Assembly: GCA_016933335.1 (NCBI GenBank)
Contig: JAFGBD010000062.1
Span: forward strand, 1 to 59,720
Direction: 5' to 3'
Length of the DNA stretch: 59,720 nt
DNA from: Bacteroidales bacterium
GTDB taxonomy: Bacteria; Bacteroidota; Bacteroidia; Bacteroidales; UBA10428
The position numbers and the translations under genes are program-made. A model generated the notes under the pieces. It made no database searches and was not told the DNA's origin. It saw only the letters and a list, made by a program, of their open reading frames with translations. Below are positions 1-8,918 of this stretch, piece after piece (positions within the stretch are counted from its first letter, which is position 1; every line of letters begins with the position of its first letter).

Positions 1-325
1 TTGTCTTTTTCATGTTTCACTGGTTAAAAATAATCCTTAATTTTCAACTTAACCAGTGGTCCTAATTTTGGGGAGTATTATACTTTGACAGGTTTTAACC
101 GAAGACTGCCTTAAACGGTCGAAAAAGCCTGGGTTTATTGAAATGTTAATTGCTGGCATGTTTATATTAAATTTTAGGCGTATTATGAATTTAATTCAGA
201 TCGTTGACTACCGGTAACGTCTACTGTTAAGAGACAATACACGATTTGAATGGTTGCATTTTTAAATATGTAACGGACCTTTTATTCCGAAAACATGAGT
301 TCATATTCTTTCCGGAATTATTAAG
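1..325. other. gene-free left edge
   Basis: I see no convincing gene here. The stretch is AT-rich, has no long reading frame, and holds one clear inverted repeat near its left end (annotated separately). The window cuts off whatever lies to the left, so it could be the far upstream or downstream region of a neighbouring gene. Confidence 0.5.
18..58. repeat. 10-bp inverted repeat
   Basis: CACTGGTTAA (18-27) and TTAACCAGTG (49-58) are exact reverse complements separated by 21 bases. This could be a stem-loop, a regulator site or the end of a mobile element. No T-run follows, so it is not a clear terminator. Its role is unknown. Confidence 0.4.
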
Positions 326-607
326 TCAGTTAGCATGGCATGAGAAATCATGTTCAGGAGTCTCCAGGGTTTGAACCGGCATCCAGATCTGTACCACCCT
401 GTTGTTATTTATATAACTGTCTTCCATTCCGAAAACACCTCCGGGAACAATATACCTGATTATTTCTTCACTAAGGCTTTCATACCCGATCCCTGACAGG
501 AGATCGACTGAGCAGATGTCTTTTATGTTCATGACAGGATTACTTTGCCAGGAAAATGAACTTTTAAACAAAAAGGTCAGTATGGCCATTTTAATCATTG
601 TTTTCAT
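326..607 (-). CDS. small secreted protein of unknown function
   Basis: A 93-residue protein that I do not recognise. It opens with a lysine-containing N-terminus and a hydrophobic stretch (MAILTFLFKSSFSWQ), consistent with a Sec signal peptide cleaved near residue 20. The mature part is about 70 residues with two cysteines (in DICSV and in FSCHAN at the C-terminus), no membrane segment and no known motif. Short secreted peptides of this type are common and poorly characterised in Bacteroidota. A matching -7 promoter element lies just upstream at 642-649, which supports expression as a single-gene unit. It shares no obvious function with the HTH regulator upstream. Confidence 0.55.
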   Translation of the reverse strand: MKTMIKMAILTFLFKSSFSWQSNPVMNIKDICSVDLLSGIGYESLSEEIIRYIVPGGVFGMEDSYINNNRVVQIWMPVQTLETPEHDFSCHAN

Positions 608-641
608 GTCACTTATATTTTGAATTGTTTAAATAACATAA

Positions 642-672
642 CAAAACTATGAAGGAATCTCAACCTGATAAA
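642..672 (-). promoter_or_regulatory. Bacteroidota-type promoter for the small secreted protein
   Basis: Read on the minus strand, 642-649 gives TAGTTTTG, an exact match to the Bacteroidota -7 consensus TAnnTTTG. TTTA at 669-672 sits 19 bases upstream, one base off the -33 consensus TTTG. The predicted transcript starts near 635, giving a leader of about 28 bases before the start codon at 607. The rest of 608-923 holds no gene that I can support. Confidence 0.5.
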
Positions 673-923
673 ACTGAATTACAGAGTGTTAATTCATGAT
701 TTTATGAAAAATGCAAAAAAGGGGGTGTTCCTGAGATTTATCAGATCAGGTTTTGAATTTTTTGAAACCGGGGAGGTATCATTAATTGTTTCATGAAAAA
801 AATGAAGGAATCTGACCTGCCAAAGTCTGGAAATTTGCAACTTTTTGTTCAAATAGCTAAAAGTTGTTATCAAAGCAGGACACTGAAAAAGGAAATAGTC
901 TGCAGGTAATTGTGCTAATTCAA

Positions 924-1928
924 TTAACTTTCGCTTATCTTTTTCTTTAGCTGCGTAATTTTATCATATGCGTCCTTAAAGAAAAGGCTTCTTTGCTTTT
1001 CTCCCACATCACTGATCAGAGTCGATTTTTTCAGCAGACTGTCCAGCCACCGGTGGGTTTCCTCAACAAAAACAACATTCGAGGTTTTAAAAATATTAAA
1101 GGTCTGTGTGCTCTGATAGACGGTTTTTATGTTGCCGCTGATTACCAGTACACAATTGGTGGCAATTTCAATATCACAGTCATACAGCTGGAAATTCACC
1201 TTTTCACCAGGGATTTTTTGTTTATCAGGCGATTTTGAACTGGCACTGGCAGCTGCATGTAAATATTCAAATTCCTTTTGCACTTCATCGCACAATGCCA
1301 GTGCATCGTCCTTGGTGGCAAATTCACCTGAGTCCCAATAATAATCAATCTGTCTTAAAAGGCTATAGGTAATCAGATCAGTCCAGATTTCTGTCGATGG
1401 AACAGCAGCATATAGTCCATGCATCTCTTTCCCCTTTGAAATAAATTCATCACTGATTTGGTTCAGAGAAAATTTGACATTCAGGAAATCCGGATGATTG
1501 GTAATGGATTTCAACCAGTATAAAGATTTAAAGTAAGATACCAGCGGGAACCTGAAATTATGAAAGATAGGTATATCAATGGCAGCATAAATGATATGAG
1601 TATCCTCTTTGTTTTGCAAAGCCTTGAGATCATTGGCAAGTGTCAGGAACCAGTTATTAAAATCAGTGAGCTCTTTAATGGGGTGGTACTGGAATGAAAC
1701 CAAACCGGAATCTTCACATCCGCATATTGAATCAAAAGAGATGTTAAAGTGCATGCATATTTTCTGAATCTCGGTAATATCCAGAAGTGTTTCACGCCTC
1801 AGCCTTCGATAAACACTGTCAGTACTTATCCCCAGCAATTCCGACAGTTCGTAAACAAGGGAATATTTATCAGGTATTTGATCCTGTACCAATCCGAGCA
1901 GGCGTTGTTGTATGGTACTATTCTTCAT
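924..1928 (-). CDS. HTH transcriptional regulator, XRE/BetR-like
   Basis: A 334-residue protein with an N-terminal helix-turn-helix (about residues 15-70) containing ELSELLGISTDSVYRRLRR, followed by a further helix and FNISFDSICG. This resembles the DNA-binding domain of XRE/BetR-like regulators that occur widely in Bacteroidota. The remaining 250 residues have no cofactor motif that I recognise. They look alpha-helical with a small beta segment near the C-terminus and probably form a ligand-sensing or dimerisation domain. The gene stands alone, leftward, and its neighbours (a secreted peptide and the GH130 gene) give no firm target. Regulation of the adjacent sugar operon is possible but unproven. 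Confidence 0.7.
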   Translation of the reverse strand: MKNSTIQQRLLGLVQDQIPDKYSLVYELSELLGISTDSVYRRLRRETLLDITEIQKICMHFNISFDSICGCEDSGLVSFQYHPIKELTDFNNWFLTLANDLKALQNKEDTHIIYAAIDIPIFHNFRFPLVSYFKSLYWLKSITNHPDFLNVKFSLNQISDEFISKGKEMHGLYAAVPSTEIWTDLITYSLLRQIDYYWDSGEFATKDDALALCDEVQKEFEYLHAAASASSKSPDKQKIPGEKVNFQLYDCDIEIATNCVLVISGNIKTVYQSTQTFNIFKTSNVVFVEETHRWLDSLLKKSTLISDVGEKQRSLFFKDAYDKITQLKKKISES

Positions 1929-2058
1929 ATTTTGTATAAATGTTCAACAGTAGTTTCTGAGAACTTAAACAATTTGAAAAGAACCATTTACTCCAACTTC
2001 TGATTTACCTGTGGAAAGTCAATTATCAGGTTTTAAAATAGATCAGGTAATAATATCG

Positions 2059-2066
2059 CAAATATA
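2059..2066 (-). promoter_or_regulatory. possible -7 element for the HTH regulator
   Basis: The minus strand reads TATATTTG, an exact TAnnTTTG match, about 130 bases upstream of the regulator start at 1928. No -33 TTTG stands at the usual spacing, so this is only a weak candidate. Confidence 0.25.
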
Positions 2067-2190
2067 TGATTTATTGTGAAATAATTTCTCATTAAGGGTA
2101 AAAAACGCACATAAAATTTAAGATGATATTTTATATGCCGGGAACGAAATGTTGAATTTGAATTGAACAGAAGTTGAATGGGACTTCAGA

Positions 2191-3189
2191 TTATTTTATA
2201 TCTTCATGATGATCCTTGATATAGCTGATAATCTCATCCGCATATCCGAAAGCTATGGCAGTATATGTATCTGCTGCTCCGTAGTATATGGCTATTCTTC
2301 CGCTATCAGGATCATAAAGATTCTGGCATGGAAAGACAACATTGGGCACAAAACCGGAAGTTTCATATGGCATTTCAGGAGTCAGCAGGTAATTTCCACA
2401 GCGGTATCTCACTTTATGCGGTTCGCTGATATCCAGGATCACTGCACCAAAGCTGTAAACAAAGCCGTTACAGGTAAAGGAAACACCATGGTAGAAAAGC
2501 AGCCAGCCTTCGGTTGTCTCAATGGGAACAGGTCCGGCTCCTATTTTTGTGCCCTGCCACCAGCCCCGGCCCCCTTTGCCCATCACATACCTGTGGTTAC
2601 CCCAAAATATCATGTCCGGACTTTCACTGATAAATATGTCGCCGAAAGGAGTATGGCCGCTGTCACTTGGTCTGCTGAGCAATTGATACATGCCGTTGAT
2701 TTTTTTCGGGAACAACACCCCGTTCCTGTTAAAAGGCATCAGCGGATTTGGCATCCGGTACCAGGTTTTAAAGTCTTTTGTCCTGCCCATCCCGATTGAT
2801 GCTCCATGCATGTCGTCGCACCAGGTAACATAATACCAGTCATCTATCCTGACCAGGCGCGGATCATAAGCATAACTTACCGGCCTGGGAATTTCATTTT
2901 CATCCTTCCAGGGTATGGTATCGTCATCGATTTCAAAGCGGAATCCGTCCTTGCTTCTCCCAAAATGCAGAAACGCCCTTCCATTCTTATGGTCAGCCCG
3001 AAAAACACCAACAAATCCTTCCTTATAAGGCAATACTGCACTGTTGAAAATCCTGGCCGTTGACGGTGTGGGATTCCATCCGATAACAGGATTCCCACTG
3101 TACCTCCATAATACTTCTTTGTGTCTGTCGGGTTTATCCTCCCATGGGATATTGGGCAAAGACTGTCCGATTATTGTTTTTTTCATCAT
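2191..3189 (-). CDS. GH130 family beta-mannoside phosphorylase-like protein
   Basis: A 332-residue cytoplasmic enzyme of glycoside hydrolase family 130, a five-bladed propeller family of phosphorylases acting on beta-mannosides, typically 320-390 residues long. Supporting features are the opening NPVIGWNP segment, FNSAVLPYKEGFVGVFRAD, the SYAYDPR segment whose Asp109 matches the conserved catalytic Asp of the family, and HGVSFTCNGFVYSFGAV. No signal peptide is visible, so it would act on sugars already imported. It is the last gene of a leftward unit after the transporter and the GH94 phosphorylase, with a gap of 101 bases. Together these would import and phosphorolyse a beta-linked di- or oligosaccharide. 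The exact substrate (mannosyl-glucose, mannobiose or a mannan fragment) cannot be read from the sequence. No cellobiose 2-epimerase lies nearby. Confidence 0.85.
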   Translation of the reverse strand: MMKKTIIGQSLPNIPWEDKPDRHKEVLWRYSGNPVIGWNPTPSTARIFNSAVLPYKEGFVGVFRADHKNGRAFLHFGRSKDGFRFEIDDDTIPWKDENEIPRPVSYAYDPRLVRIDDWYYVTWCDDMHGASIGMGRTKDFKTWYRMPNPLMPFNRNGVLFPKKINGMYQLLSRPSDSGHTPFGDIFISESPDMIFWGNHRYVMGKGGRGWWQGTKIGAGPVPIETTEGWLLFYHGVSFTCNGFVYSFGAVILDISEPHKVRYRCGNYLLTPEMPYETSGFVPNVVFPCQNLYDPDSGRIAIYYGAADTYTAIAFGYADEIISYIKDHHEDIK

Positions 3190-3290
3190 TTGCGCATTTT
3201 AGTTGAACATTAAGTGTTTCATATTCATCTTCCGGTGGATATTGACTGGTATATTTACCATCATATTCCGAGGTTTTATGCAAGAACCAA

Positions 3291-5681
3291 TTACATCATC
3301 ACTTTTATGATATTGTTATCTTCCAGCATATGAAAAGGTATGAAAGATCCTTTCACTTCACTGCCGTTGACCAGGATTTTATCCACACCTTTCTGACGAT
3401 GCTGTTTGTTGTTTACTTCAATATTTAAAATTCTCCTGCGAAACCTGCGTTTGACACTGAACTTTCCCCATTTTTCCGGGATGCACGGGTCAATTGTAAC
3501 TCCGTCATATTCAGGACGGATCCCCAGGATATAGTGTGTGGCAGCATAATACGACCATGATGCTGCACCTGTCAGCCATGGAAGGCGTGATGCCCCGTAC
3601 CTTGAACTGTACCTGCTATGTGTTGACTGGCAGTAGACATAAGGTTCTGTCTCCCTGATTTCTGCCCTGCTGTTCATTGCTGCAGGCATGTATGCGCGGA
3701 AGTATTCATAAGCCCTGTTTCCATTACCATTCATTGCCTCGGCAATGACAGCCCATCCCTGTGTATGACAGAAAACAGATCCGTTTTCTTTCATCCCTTT
3801 ATTAAACAGGGGGGCTTTGATGACATTCAGGTCTGCCTTTTCGTAAGGCGGATCGCAAATTATCAGGCCATATTCCGTAAACAGTCTTTCATATACATGC
3901 TCCATAATTTTTTTCGCCCTTTCACCTGTTACATGTCCGCTGTATACAGCCCAGGTCTGCGGATTAAGCCAGAGACTACCCTCAAAACCAGTATGTGAGC
4001 CATATTTCAGTCCGTCTTCCCTGTATGCCCGCAGGTACCATTCCCCATCCCAGGCATGTTTCTCAATGTTGCCATCCAGATCCTCCAGCTGTTTTTGAGC
4101 CCATGAAATTTCACCTGTCTGTTTCAGAATCTTACAGATATCAATATATGCATCAAGAGCATATCTCAGCTGGAAGGCAACAAATACCGATTCACCGTTC
4201 TGCCCCAGTACGAGGCAGTCGTTCCAGTCTGCCGCAAGACCACATGGCAGTGAGTGAGCACCCAGACGTCCGAGTGTAAATTCAATGGCCCTCCTCAGGT
4301 GATTCGCCACCGTATCATTTCCTTTGTCAGCATATGGGATGATCTTATTATAAAATTCAATATCTCCGGTTTCCCTGACATATGCAGGTATCAGATTAAA
4401 CAGCCATAAACAGTCATCCGACCGGTATTCATCTTCAGAGGGAGCTTTCATTGAGCCTGGCTGATGTGAAAAAGGTTTAACCACAGGCAATGCTCCTCCT
4501 GATGAGACCTGTCCGGCAATCATCAGTTCAATTCTTTGGCCGGCTTCTTCAGGAATGGCAGGTATGACTCCCAGCAAATCCTGGACAGTATCCCTGTATC
4601 CAAGTCCGTCTCTTTCACCGGCGTAAACCAGGCTGGCAGCCCTTGACCAGGCATAGGTTATCAGGCAATTATAAGGATTCCAGACATTCAGCATGCTGTT
4701 AAGCTCCTGATCTGGAGTTACAACATGCATGCCTTCCAGCCTGCCATGCCAGATTTTTTTCAGTTTTTCAAATTCCAGTGCGACCAGATCTGGGTTCCGG
4801 GCTTCATGAACTGCCATACGGCCTTCTTTTTCAGCACTTCCTATTCCCACAATTACCACAAATTCTATTTCTGAATCCGGTTCGAGTTCAATATCAGACT
4901 GCAACACTCCGCAACCATTGTCACCAGAAGCCAAAGACCCTGAACATTCTCCTTTTATGACAGCTTCAGGTTTTGAATAACTTCCGTAATATCCAAGAAA
5001 CTTCTTCCGGTCAGTATCAAATCCGGATACCTGAATACCTGCAATGCCCATAAAGGTGTGACGGGCCTGTCCTCCTTCTTCAAAATTATCCGGTTGCGGA
5101 GTAAGATAAACATTGGTACCCTGATCGATGATTCCGTCTATCACTCTCATTGTCAGGATATATTGCGTATACTGGAGGTTGACCAGGTCCTGCCACAGAT
5201 GCCAGTTACTTGAATATTCAATAAAAGTAAAAAGCCTCAGTTTCCGTTTTTTCCTGCTCTTATTGGTGATTTTACAATGCCAGTACTCATGGTCTTTATC
5301 GGGGGGTATGAAGTAGTTCGTCCAGGAGAGAATACCGGCATATTCAGATTCAATAATGGTGTAAGCCGTTCCGTGACGGCATATCGTCTTATACCTATCA
5401 AGCGATTTGGCCACAGGCTGCCACGAGGAAGACCAGTAATCTCCCGAATCCATGTCACGAATGTAAATATACCGGCCCGGCTGATCCACGGGTATGGCAT
5501 TGGTCCTGTAACGCATAAAACGTCCCTGGGCTGCCGATTTGTAAAAGCTGTATCCGCCTGCATTATTGGTTATTATAGCTCCATAGGTTGTCGAACCAAG
5601 ATAGTTGCTCCACGGAGCGGGAGTCTCCGGGTTTGAAATTACATATTCCCTGTTTGAATCATCGAAATAACCGTATTGCAT
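3291..5681 (-). CDS. GH94 family cellobiose/cellodextrin-type phosphorylase
   Basis: A cytoplasmic family 94 phosphorylase (796 residues from the start chosen) that splits a beta-glucoside with phosphate, giving a sugar 1-phosphate and saving ATP. It has the classic N-terminus MQYGYFDD, YRDTVQDLLGVIPAIPE in the (alpha/alpha)6 barrel, SGGALPVVKPFSH, and the ADWNDCL motif whose second Asp (residue 488) matches the general acid of characterised cellobiose phosphorylases. I chose the ATG at 5681 because family members normally begin at M-x-YGYFDD and because AAAGGA lies 9 bases upstream. A longer frame from 5750 would overlap the transporter gene by 56 bases. The enzyme is linked to the GPH transporter upstream and GH130 downstream. 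Cellobiose is the best guess; laminaribiose or another beta-disaccharide is possible. Confidence 0.85.
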   Translation of the reverse strand: MQYGYFDDSNREYVISNPETPAPWSNYLGSTTYGAIITNNAGGYSFYKSAAQGRFMRYRTNAIPVDQPGRYIYIRDMDSGDYWSSSWQPVAKSLDRYKTICRHGTAYTIIESEYAGILSWTNYFIPPDKDHEYWHCKITNKSRKKRKLRLFTFIEYSSNWHLWQDLVNLQYTQYILTMRVIDGIIDQGTNVYLTPQPDNFEEGGQARHTFMGIAGIQVSGFDTDRKKFLGYYGSYSKPEAVIKGECSGSLASGDNGCGVLQSDIELEPDSEIEFVVIVGIGSAEKEGRMAVHEARNPDLVALEFEKLKKIWHGRLEGMHVVTPDQELNSMLNVWNPYNCLITYAWSRAASLVYAGERDGLGYRDTVQDLLGVIPAIPEEAGQRIELMIAGQVSSGGALPVVKPFSHQPGSMKAPSEDEYRSDDCLWLFNLIPAYVRETGDIEFYNKIIPYADKGNDTVANHLRRAIEFTLGRLGAHSLPCGLAADWNDCLVLGQNGESVFVAFQLRYALDAYIDICKILKQTGEISWAQKQLEDLDGNIEKHAWDGEWYLRAYREDGLKYGSHTGFEGSLWLNPQTWAVYSGHVTGERAKKIMEHVYERLFTEYGLIICDPPYEKADLNVIKAPLFNKGMKENGSVFCHTQGWAVIAEAMNGNGNRAYEYFRAYMPAAMNSRAEIRETEPYVYCQSTHSRYSSRYGASRLPWLTGAASWSYYAATHYILGIRPEYDGVTIDPCIPEKWGKFSVKRRFRRRILNIEVNNKQHRQKGVDKILVNGSEVKGSFIPFHMLEDNNIIKVMM

Positions 5682-5694
5682 CGCATGTTGTCCT

Positions 5695-7965
5695 TTATGC
5701 CAGATCAGCTTCTCCTCTTTGTTTCCGTCTTTGGATGAGTTCTGTTTCAATTTCTTTCACCCTTCTGTCAGTTAGCGGATATATCAATAAAATTATAATT
5801 GATATGACACCCATACCTGCAGGGATCAGACTAAAAAGCGATATCAAGCCTCTCTGACTTTCAGGAGACTGGATTTCATTTGGCTGGAATCCTACTTGAA
5901 ACATTAAACTCAGCGAAATAAAAGCACCAATTGCCCAGCCGAATTTCTGCGACATGGTGGAAGCAGAAAATATCAAACCTGTAGATCTTTTGGCATTTTT
6001 CCATTCGCCATAATCGGCAGTATCGGCATACATGGCCCAGATTAACACACTCAGGGGACCTCCTGTCATCGAACCGGTTATCTGAAAAAGATATATTAAT
6101 CCAATCTGTTCTGCAGTCATGAAGTATACTATTCCGGTGCTGAATATTGCTATGATGAAAAGGATTATAAAAAAGCTTTTTTTATCAATGACTTTTGCGA
6201 GCCAGGCTACCAGAATCACCCCGATGAATGCGGAGATCTGACCAATGGTATTGTAAGCCGATGTCAGGGTTTCAAAATCATAGCTTCTAAGACCCAAAAA
6301 AGGAAGCTTTATGTCCTGCACTCCGATGAAATATTTGAAGTAGTGGACTGTAACACTGCTTTTTAATGCAACAAATAAAATAAAAGTTATGGTTGTTGCC
6401 AGAAGTATTAACCAGGGTCTGTTGGTTACAAGGTTAAACAGATCTTCTTTGACCGTTGTTTTTTGTGCTGCAGGAGGTCTGACTCTTTCCTTTGTGGATT
6501 TAAAGGTAATTAAGAAGAATATAACAGCTGCTATTCCAAAAATTATAAAAGACCTTTGCCATCCTTTAGCAGTGTTAATTACTTCGATGCTATAGGTTAA
6601 TGTGTCACCATCCGGATCCTCAAACACATCTGATACATCCATTCGATGCTGATTGAAACCAACAGTTTTCTTGATGTTCTCAACCGGATTTTTAATGAAT
6701 GGCGGATTATTGTTTTCAGCACAGACCAGGAATTCGAACGAATGATGAATTCTGCCTCCTTTTTGATCGCTGACAATAACAGATACATCGGCTATTCCGG
6801 TATTTCCTTCAATAAAAGTAAGCTTGTTTCCAACTATACCGGGAGTGATCACTTTGCTGTTATTGCTCTCTGCATTGATAACAAGAGGATCTGAATCAGG
6901 ATCCGAAAAGACCTTCTCCAGATCAATCTCCCAGCGTCCATAACCAGCTTTCAGTTCAAAATAACTGACCGGATCGATCAGAACCGGATCATGATTGCCT
7001 TTTGCCATAACGTTTACAAGCACATTATGTGTTTTTTCTCCCCATCTTTTATCTTTGGCGGTTATCTGTACATTGGCATTGCCAATGTTTTTTTCTATGA
7101 TTTCCAACCTGCTACCTGCTAGTCTGACTTCAACCACTTCATCATTCTGGCTTTCAACTTTATATTTAAATCCTTTTCCTGAATGGTTTGCAAAAAAATC
7201 TGAAATATCGATTTCATGTTTCCCGAATCCGGAATTCAAATCAATCTCATTGATTGATGCAACAATTTGCGGTGTAATATCTTCAGCCGGTACTACAGTA
7301 ATTGCGAATTCTGTCTTTTCGATATTTTTACTTTCATCTTCCGCGTATAGAATTATCTGGGCATTTCCTCTGGTAGCTTCATTTACAATTAAAGTATCAT
7401 TTAAAACCTTTGCATTTATTATGGATTCGTCTCCTTTACCCAGACTTTTTGCCATAGGTAACAAGGTTGCTGAAACAATGATACCTGCGGCAAATGCAAA
7501 GAGAAACTTAACAGAAGAAACCTGTGTTCTTTCATTTGAATCGGCCGAAATAACACCCAGCAGGGAAGTATATGGAATGTTAATGGCAGTGTAAAGCATC
7601 ATGATCAATATAAAAGTGACATATGCCCAGATGATTTTACCGGTCATTCCAAAACCGGGTACCGTAAAAACCAAAACTCCGGCTACGGCAAATGGTACAC
7701 ATAGCCACAGCAGATAAGGACGGAATTTACCCCACCTTGTTTTTGTACGGTCAGCAATCATCCCCATTAACGGGTCATTTATACCATCCCAGATACGGCT
7801 GACTAAAAACATGGTTGCAGCTATGGATGCAGGTATAAGGAAGATATCGGTATAAAAGTAGGTAAAATAAAGCATGAAGGTTTGCCAGTAAAGAACAGAG
7901 GCCAGATCTCCGAATCCGTAACCTATCTTTTCACCAAAGGACAACTTCATTGTTTTTTCGTTCAT
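5695..7965 (-). CDS. GPH-family sugar:cation symporter with inserted cadherin/Ig-like repeats
   Basis: A 756-residue inner-membrane transporter. Residues 1-175 and 466-756 are a normal glycoside-pentoside-hexuronide symporter: FGEKIGYGFGDLAS at the start, the SRIWDGINDPLMGMIADRT motif after helix 2, GKFRPYLLW, NIPYTSLLGVIS, and later MYADTADYGEWK and STGLIFSAS. GPH proteins are usually about 450-500 residues. The excess is a soluble block (about 178-465) placed between helices 5 and 6, on the periplasmic side if the N-terminus is cytoplasmic as in the family. The block consists of cadherin/Ig-like repeats with FSDPDSDPL and FEDPDGDTL calcium-type motifs. The frame is open throughout, so it is not a frameshift artefact. 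It is the first gene of the leftward sugar-phosphorolysis unit and probably imports the disaccharide split by GH94/GH130. Confidence 0.85.
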   Translation of the reverse strand: MNEKTMKLSFGEKIGYGFGDLASVLYWQTFMLYFTYFYTDIFLIPASIAATMFLVSRIWDGINDPLMGMIADRTKTRWGKFRPYLLWLCVPFAVAGVLVFTVPGFGMTGKIIWAYVTFILIMMLYTAINIPYTSLLGVISADSNERTQVSSVKFLFAFAAGIIVSATLLPMAKSLGKGDESIINAKVLNDTLIVNEATRGNAQIILYAEDESKNIEKTEFAITVVPAEDITPQIVASINEIDLNSGFGKHEIDISDFFANHSGKGFKYKVESQNDEVVEVRLAGSRLEIIEKNIGNANVQITAKDKRWGEKTHNVLVNVMAKGNHDPVLIDPVSYFELKAGYGRWEIDLEKVFSDPDSDPLVINAESNNSKVITPGIVGNKLTFIEGNTGIADVSVIVSDQKGGRIHHSFEFLVCAENNNPPFIKNPVENIKKTVGFNQHRMDVSDVFEDPDGDTLTYSIEVINTAKGWQRSFIIFGIAAVIFFLITFKSTKERVRPPAAQKTTVKEDLFNLVTNRPWLILLATTITFILFVALKSSVTVHYFKYFIGVQDIKLPFLGLRSYDFETLTSAYNTIGQISAFIGVILVAWLAKVIDKKSFFIILFIIAIFSTGIVYFMTAEQIGLIYLFQITGSMTGGPLSVLIWAMYADTADYGEWKNAKRSTGLIFSASTMSQKFGWAIGAFISLSLMFQVGFQPNEIQSPESQRGLISLFSLIPAGMGVISIIILLIYPLTDRRVKEIETELIQRRKQRGEADLA
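6571..7434 (-). repeat. cadherin/Ig-like domain repeats inside the symporter
   Basis: This stretch encodes about 288 residues. Two full repeats of about 92 residues each (residues 230-321 and 324-417) share the pattern GxGxxEIDxxxxF, then a G-rich turn (GSRLEIIEKNIGNANV / GNKLTFIEGNTGIADV), then VxVxV. They are preceded by the second half of such a repeat (about 180-226) and followed by the first half of another (about 420-462, HRMDVSDVFEDPDGD). The array is therefore cut out of phase with the domain boundaries. The two half-domains flank the membrane helices and could pair into one complete domain. Confidence 0.7.
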
Positions 7966-8546
7966 GATGTTTATTTTTTAGGATAAAAAGGGATAACATA
8001 AATAGTAATTTTTCCGATACAAAACAAGAGAGCATAGTCATTCGTTTTTCGCTGACAAGAATGAAATATAACCGGATGATCATGCAATATCAGTATTCTC
8101 ATGTCAGGATACAAACAACCTGCTTCCTGAAAAGTAACAAATCATGCATCAATTTGAAACCAATGGCCTTATCCGGTGTATCCGTGAAACAGATAGGAAC
8201 TCATTGCTTTTTATCCAAAGGATCAGGTTGAATTCGCGGTCCTGGGACCTCTTTCATAGTGCACCGGATAATATAAAATTGAAAAATAAACAATAATGAT
8301 AGCAAGTATTTAAAAAAAATGTAACTTTGCAGGTGATTTTAATTTGGAACTTGATTTTGAGAATTACTGCTAATAACTGTTCGAATATAGCCCTCCCATA
8401 CAGGTCTTATCGAAAAAGCTTGCAACATATAGTTTTAATGAAGCAAATAAAATGCTTTAATTAGTATCATACCTGAATCATGATAATATTATCCTAAGAA
8501 AACAAACAACCCGATTTTTTATATAATAAATTTTAAATTTTAAAAA
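7966..8546. other. 581-base gene-free region between symporter and RRM gene
   Basis: I find no gene or RNA gene that I can support. The right part contains TAACTTTG at 8322-8329, an exact match to the Bacteroidota -7 box (TAnnTTTG followed by C), reading rightward. It would give the RRM gene a leader of roughly 210 bases. No -33 TTTG is seen at the usual spacing. The long AT-rich leader could hold post-transcriptional control, but I see only a weak possible stem (AAGC...GCTT near 8445-8460). Confidence 0.4.
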
Positions 8547-8801
8547 ATGAACATTTACGTTGGTAACTTAAGTTATAAGCTGAATGAAGATGACTTAAGG
8601 CAAGTCTTTGAGGAATATGGTGAAATAACCTCTGTAAAAATTATAAAAGACAAATACAGTGGAAGAAGCAAAGGTTTTGCTTTTGTTGAAATGGCAGATG
8701 ACGATGAAGCCAAAACAGCCATCAACGAACTTAACGGAACAGAACATGATGGAAGAAAGATTGTGGTGAATGAAGCCAGACCAAGGCAGGACAATAAATG
8801 A
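8547..8801 (+). CDS. RRM-domain RNA-binding protein
   Basis: An 84-residue single RNA recognition motif protein of the bacterial glycine-poor type. RNP2 (IYVGNLSY) is at residues 3-10 and RNP1 (KGFAFVEM) at 42-49, and both carry the aromatic residues that stack on RNA. The fold is complete (beta-alpha-beta-beta-alpha-beta), with only a short tail (ARPRQDNK) instead of the glycine-rich tail of some cyanobacterial relatives. In Bacteroidota such proteins are abundant single-stranded RNA binders linked to cold or stress physiology and mRNA handling. The gene is monocistronic: it has its own -7 element far upstream and a strong hairpin terminator 57 bases after the stop codon. Confidence 0.9.
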   Translation: MNIYVGNLSYKLNEDDLRQVFEEYGEITSVKIIKDKYSGRSKGFAFVEMADDDEAKTAINELNGTEHDGRKIVVNEARPRQDNK

Positions 8802-8857
8802 TAAAGACTTTTTGTCAAAGGTATCATCAATTAAATTTCAACTACCATTAAGATTTT

Positions 8858-8897
8858 AATCAGCTGATTTATGGTTTGAATCAGCTGATTTTCATTT
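8858..8897 (+). terminator. intrinsic terminator after the RRM gene
   Basis: AATCAGCTGATT occurs twice (8858-8869 and 8879-8890). Because the 12-mer is its own reverse complement, the two copies form a 12-bp stem with a 9-base loop, followed by TTCATTT. This is a good rho-independent terminator for the RRM gene and may also insulate the leftward lactonase gene ending at 8919. Confidence 0.7.
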
Positions 8898-8918
8898 CCG
8901 GAAGGTATTGAATCTTTT

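Noticed and set aside
2206-2799. 197-residue open frame on the plus strand over the GH130 gene
   Set aside because: It is antisense to a well-conserved GH130 coding region and has no recognisable domain or promoter.
5695-7965. Symporter insertion as a frameshift, gene fusion artefact or assembly chimera
   Set aside because: The frame is continuous, both symporter halves are complete and join smoothly around the insert, and the insert consists of related repeats with consistent codon use.
2191-7965. Classical polysaccharide utilisation locus
   Set aside because: There is no SusC/SusD pair, no secreted glycanase and no hybrid sensor next to the unit; it is a small cytoplasmic phosphorolysis operon with a symporter.
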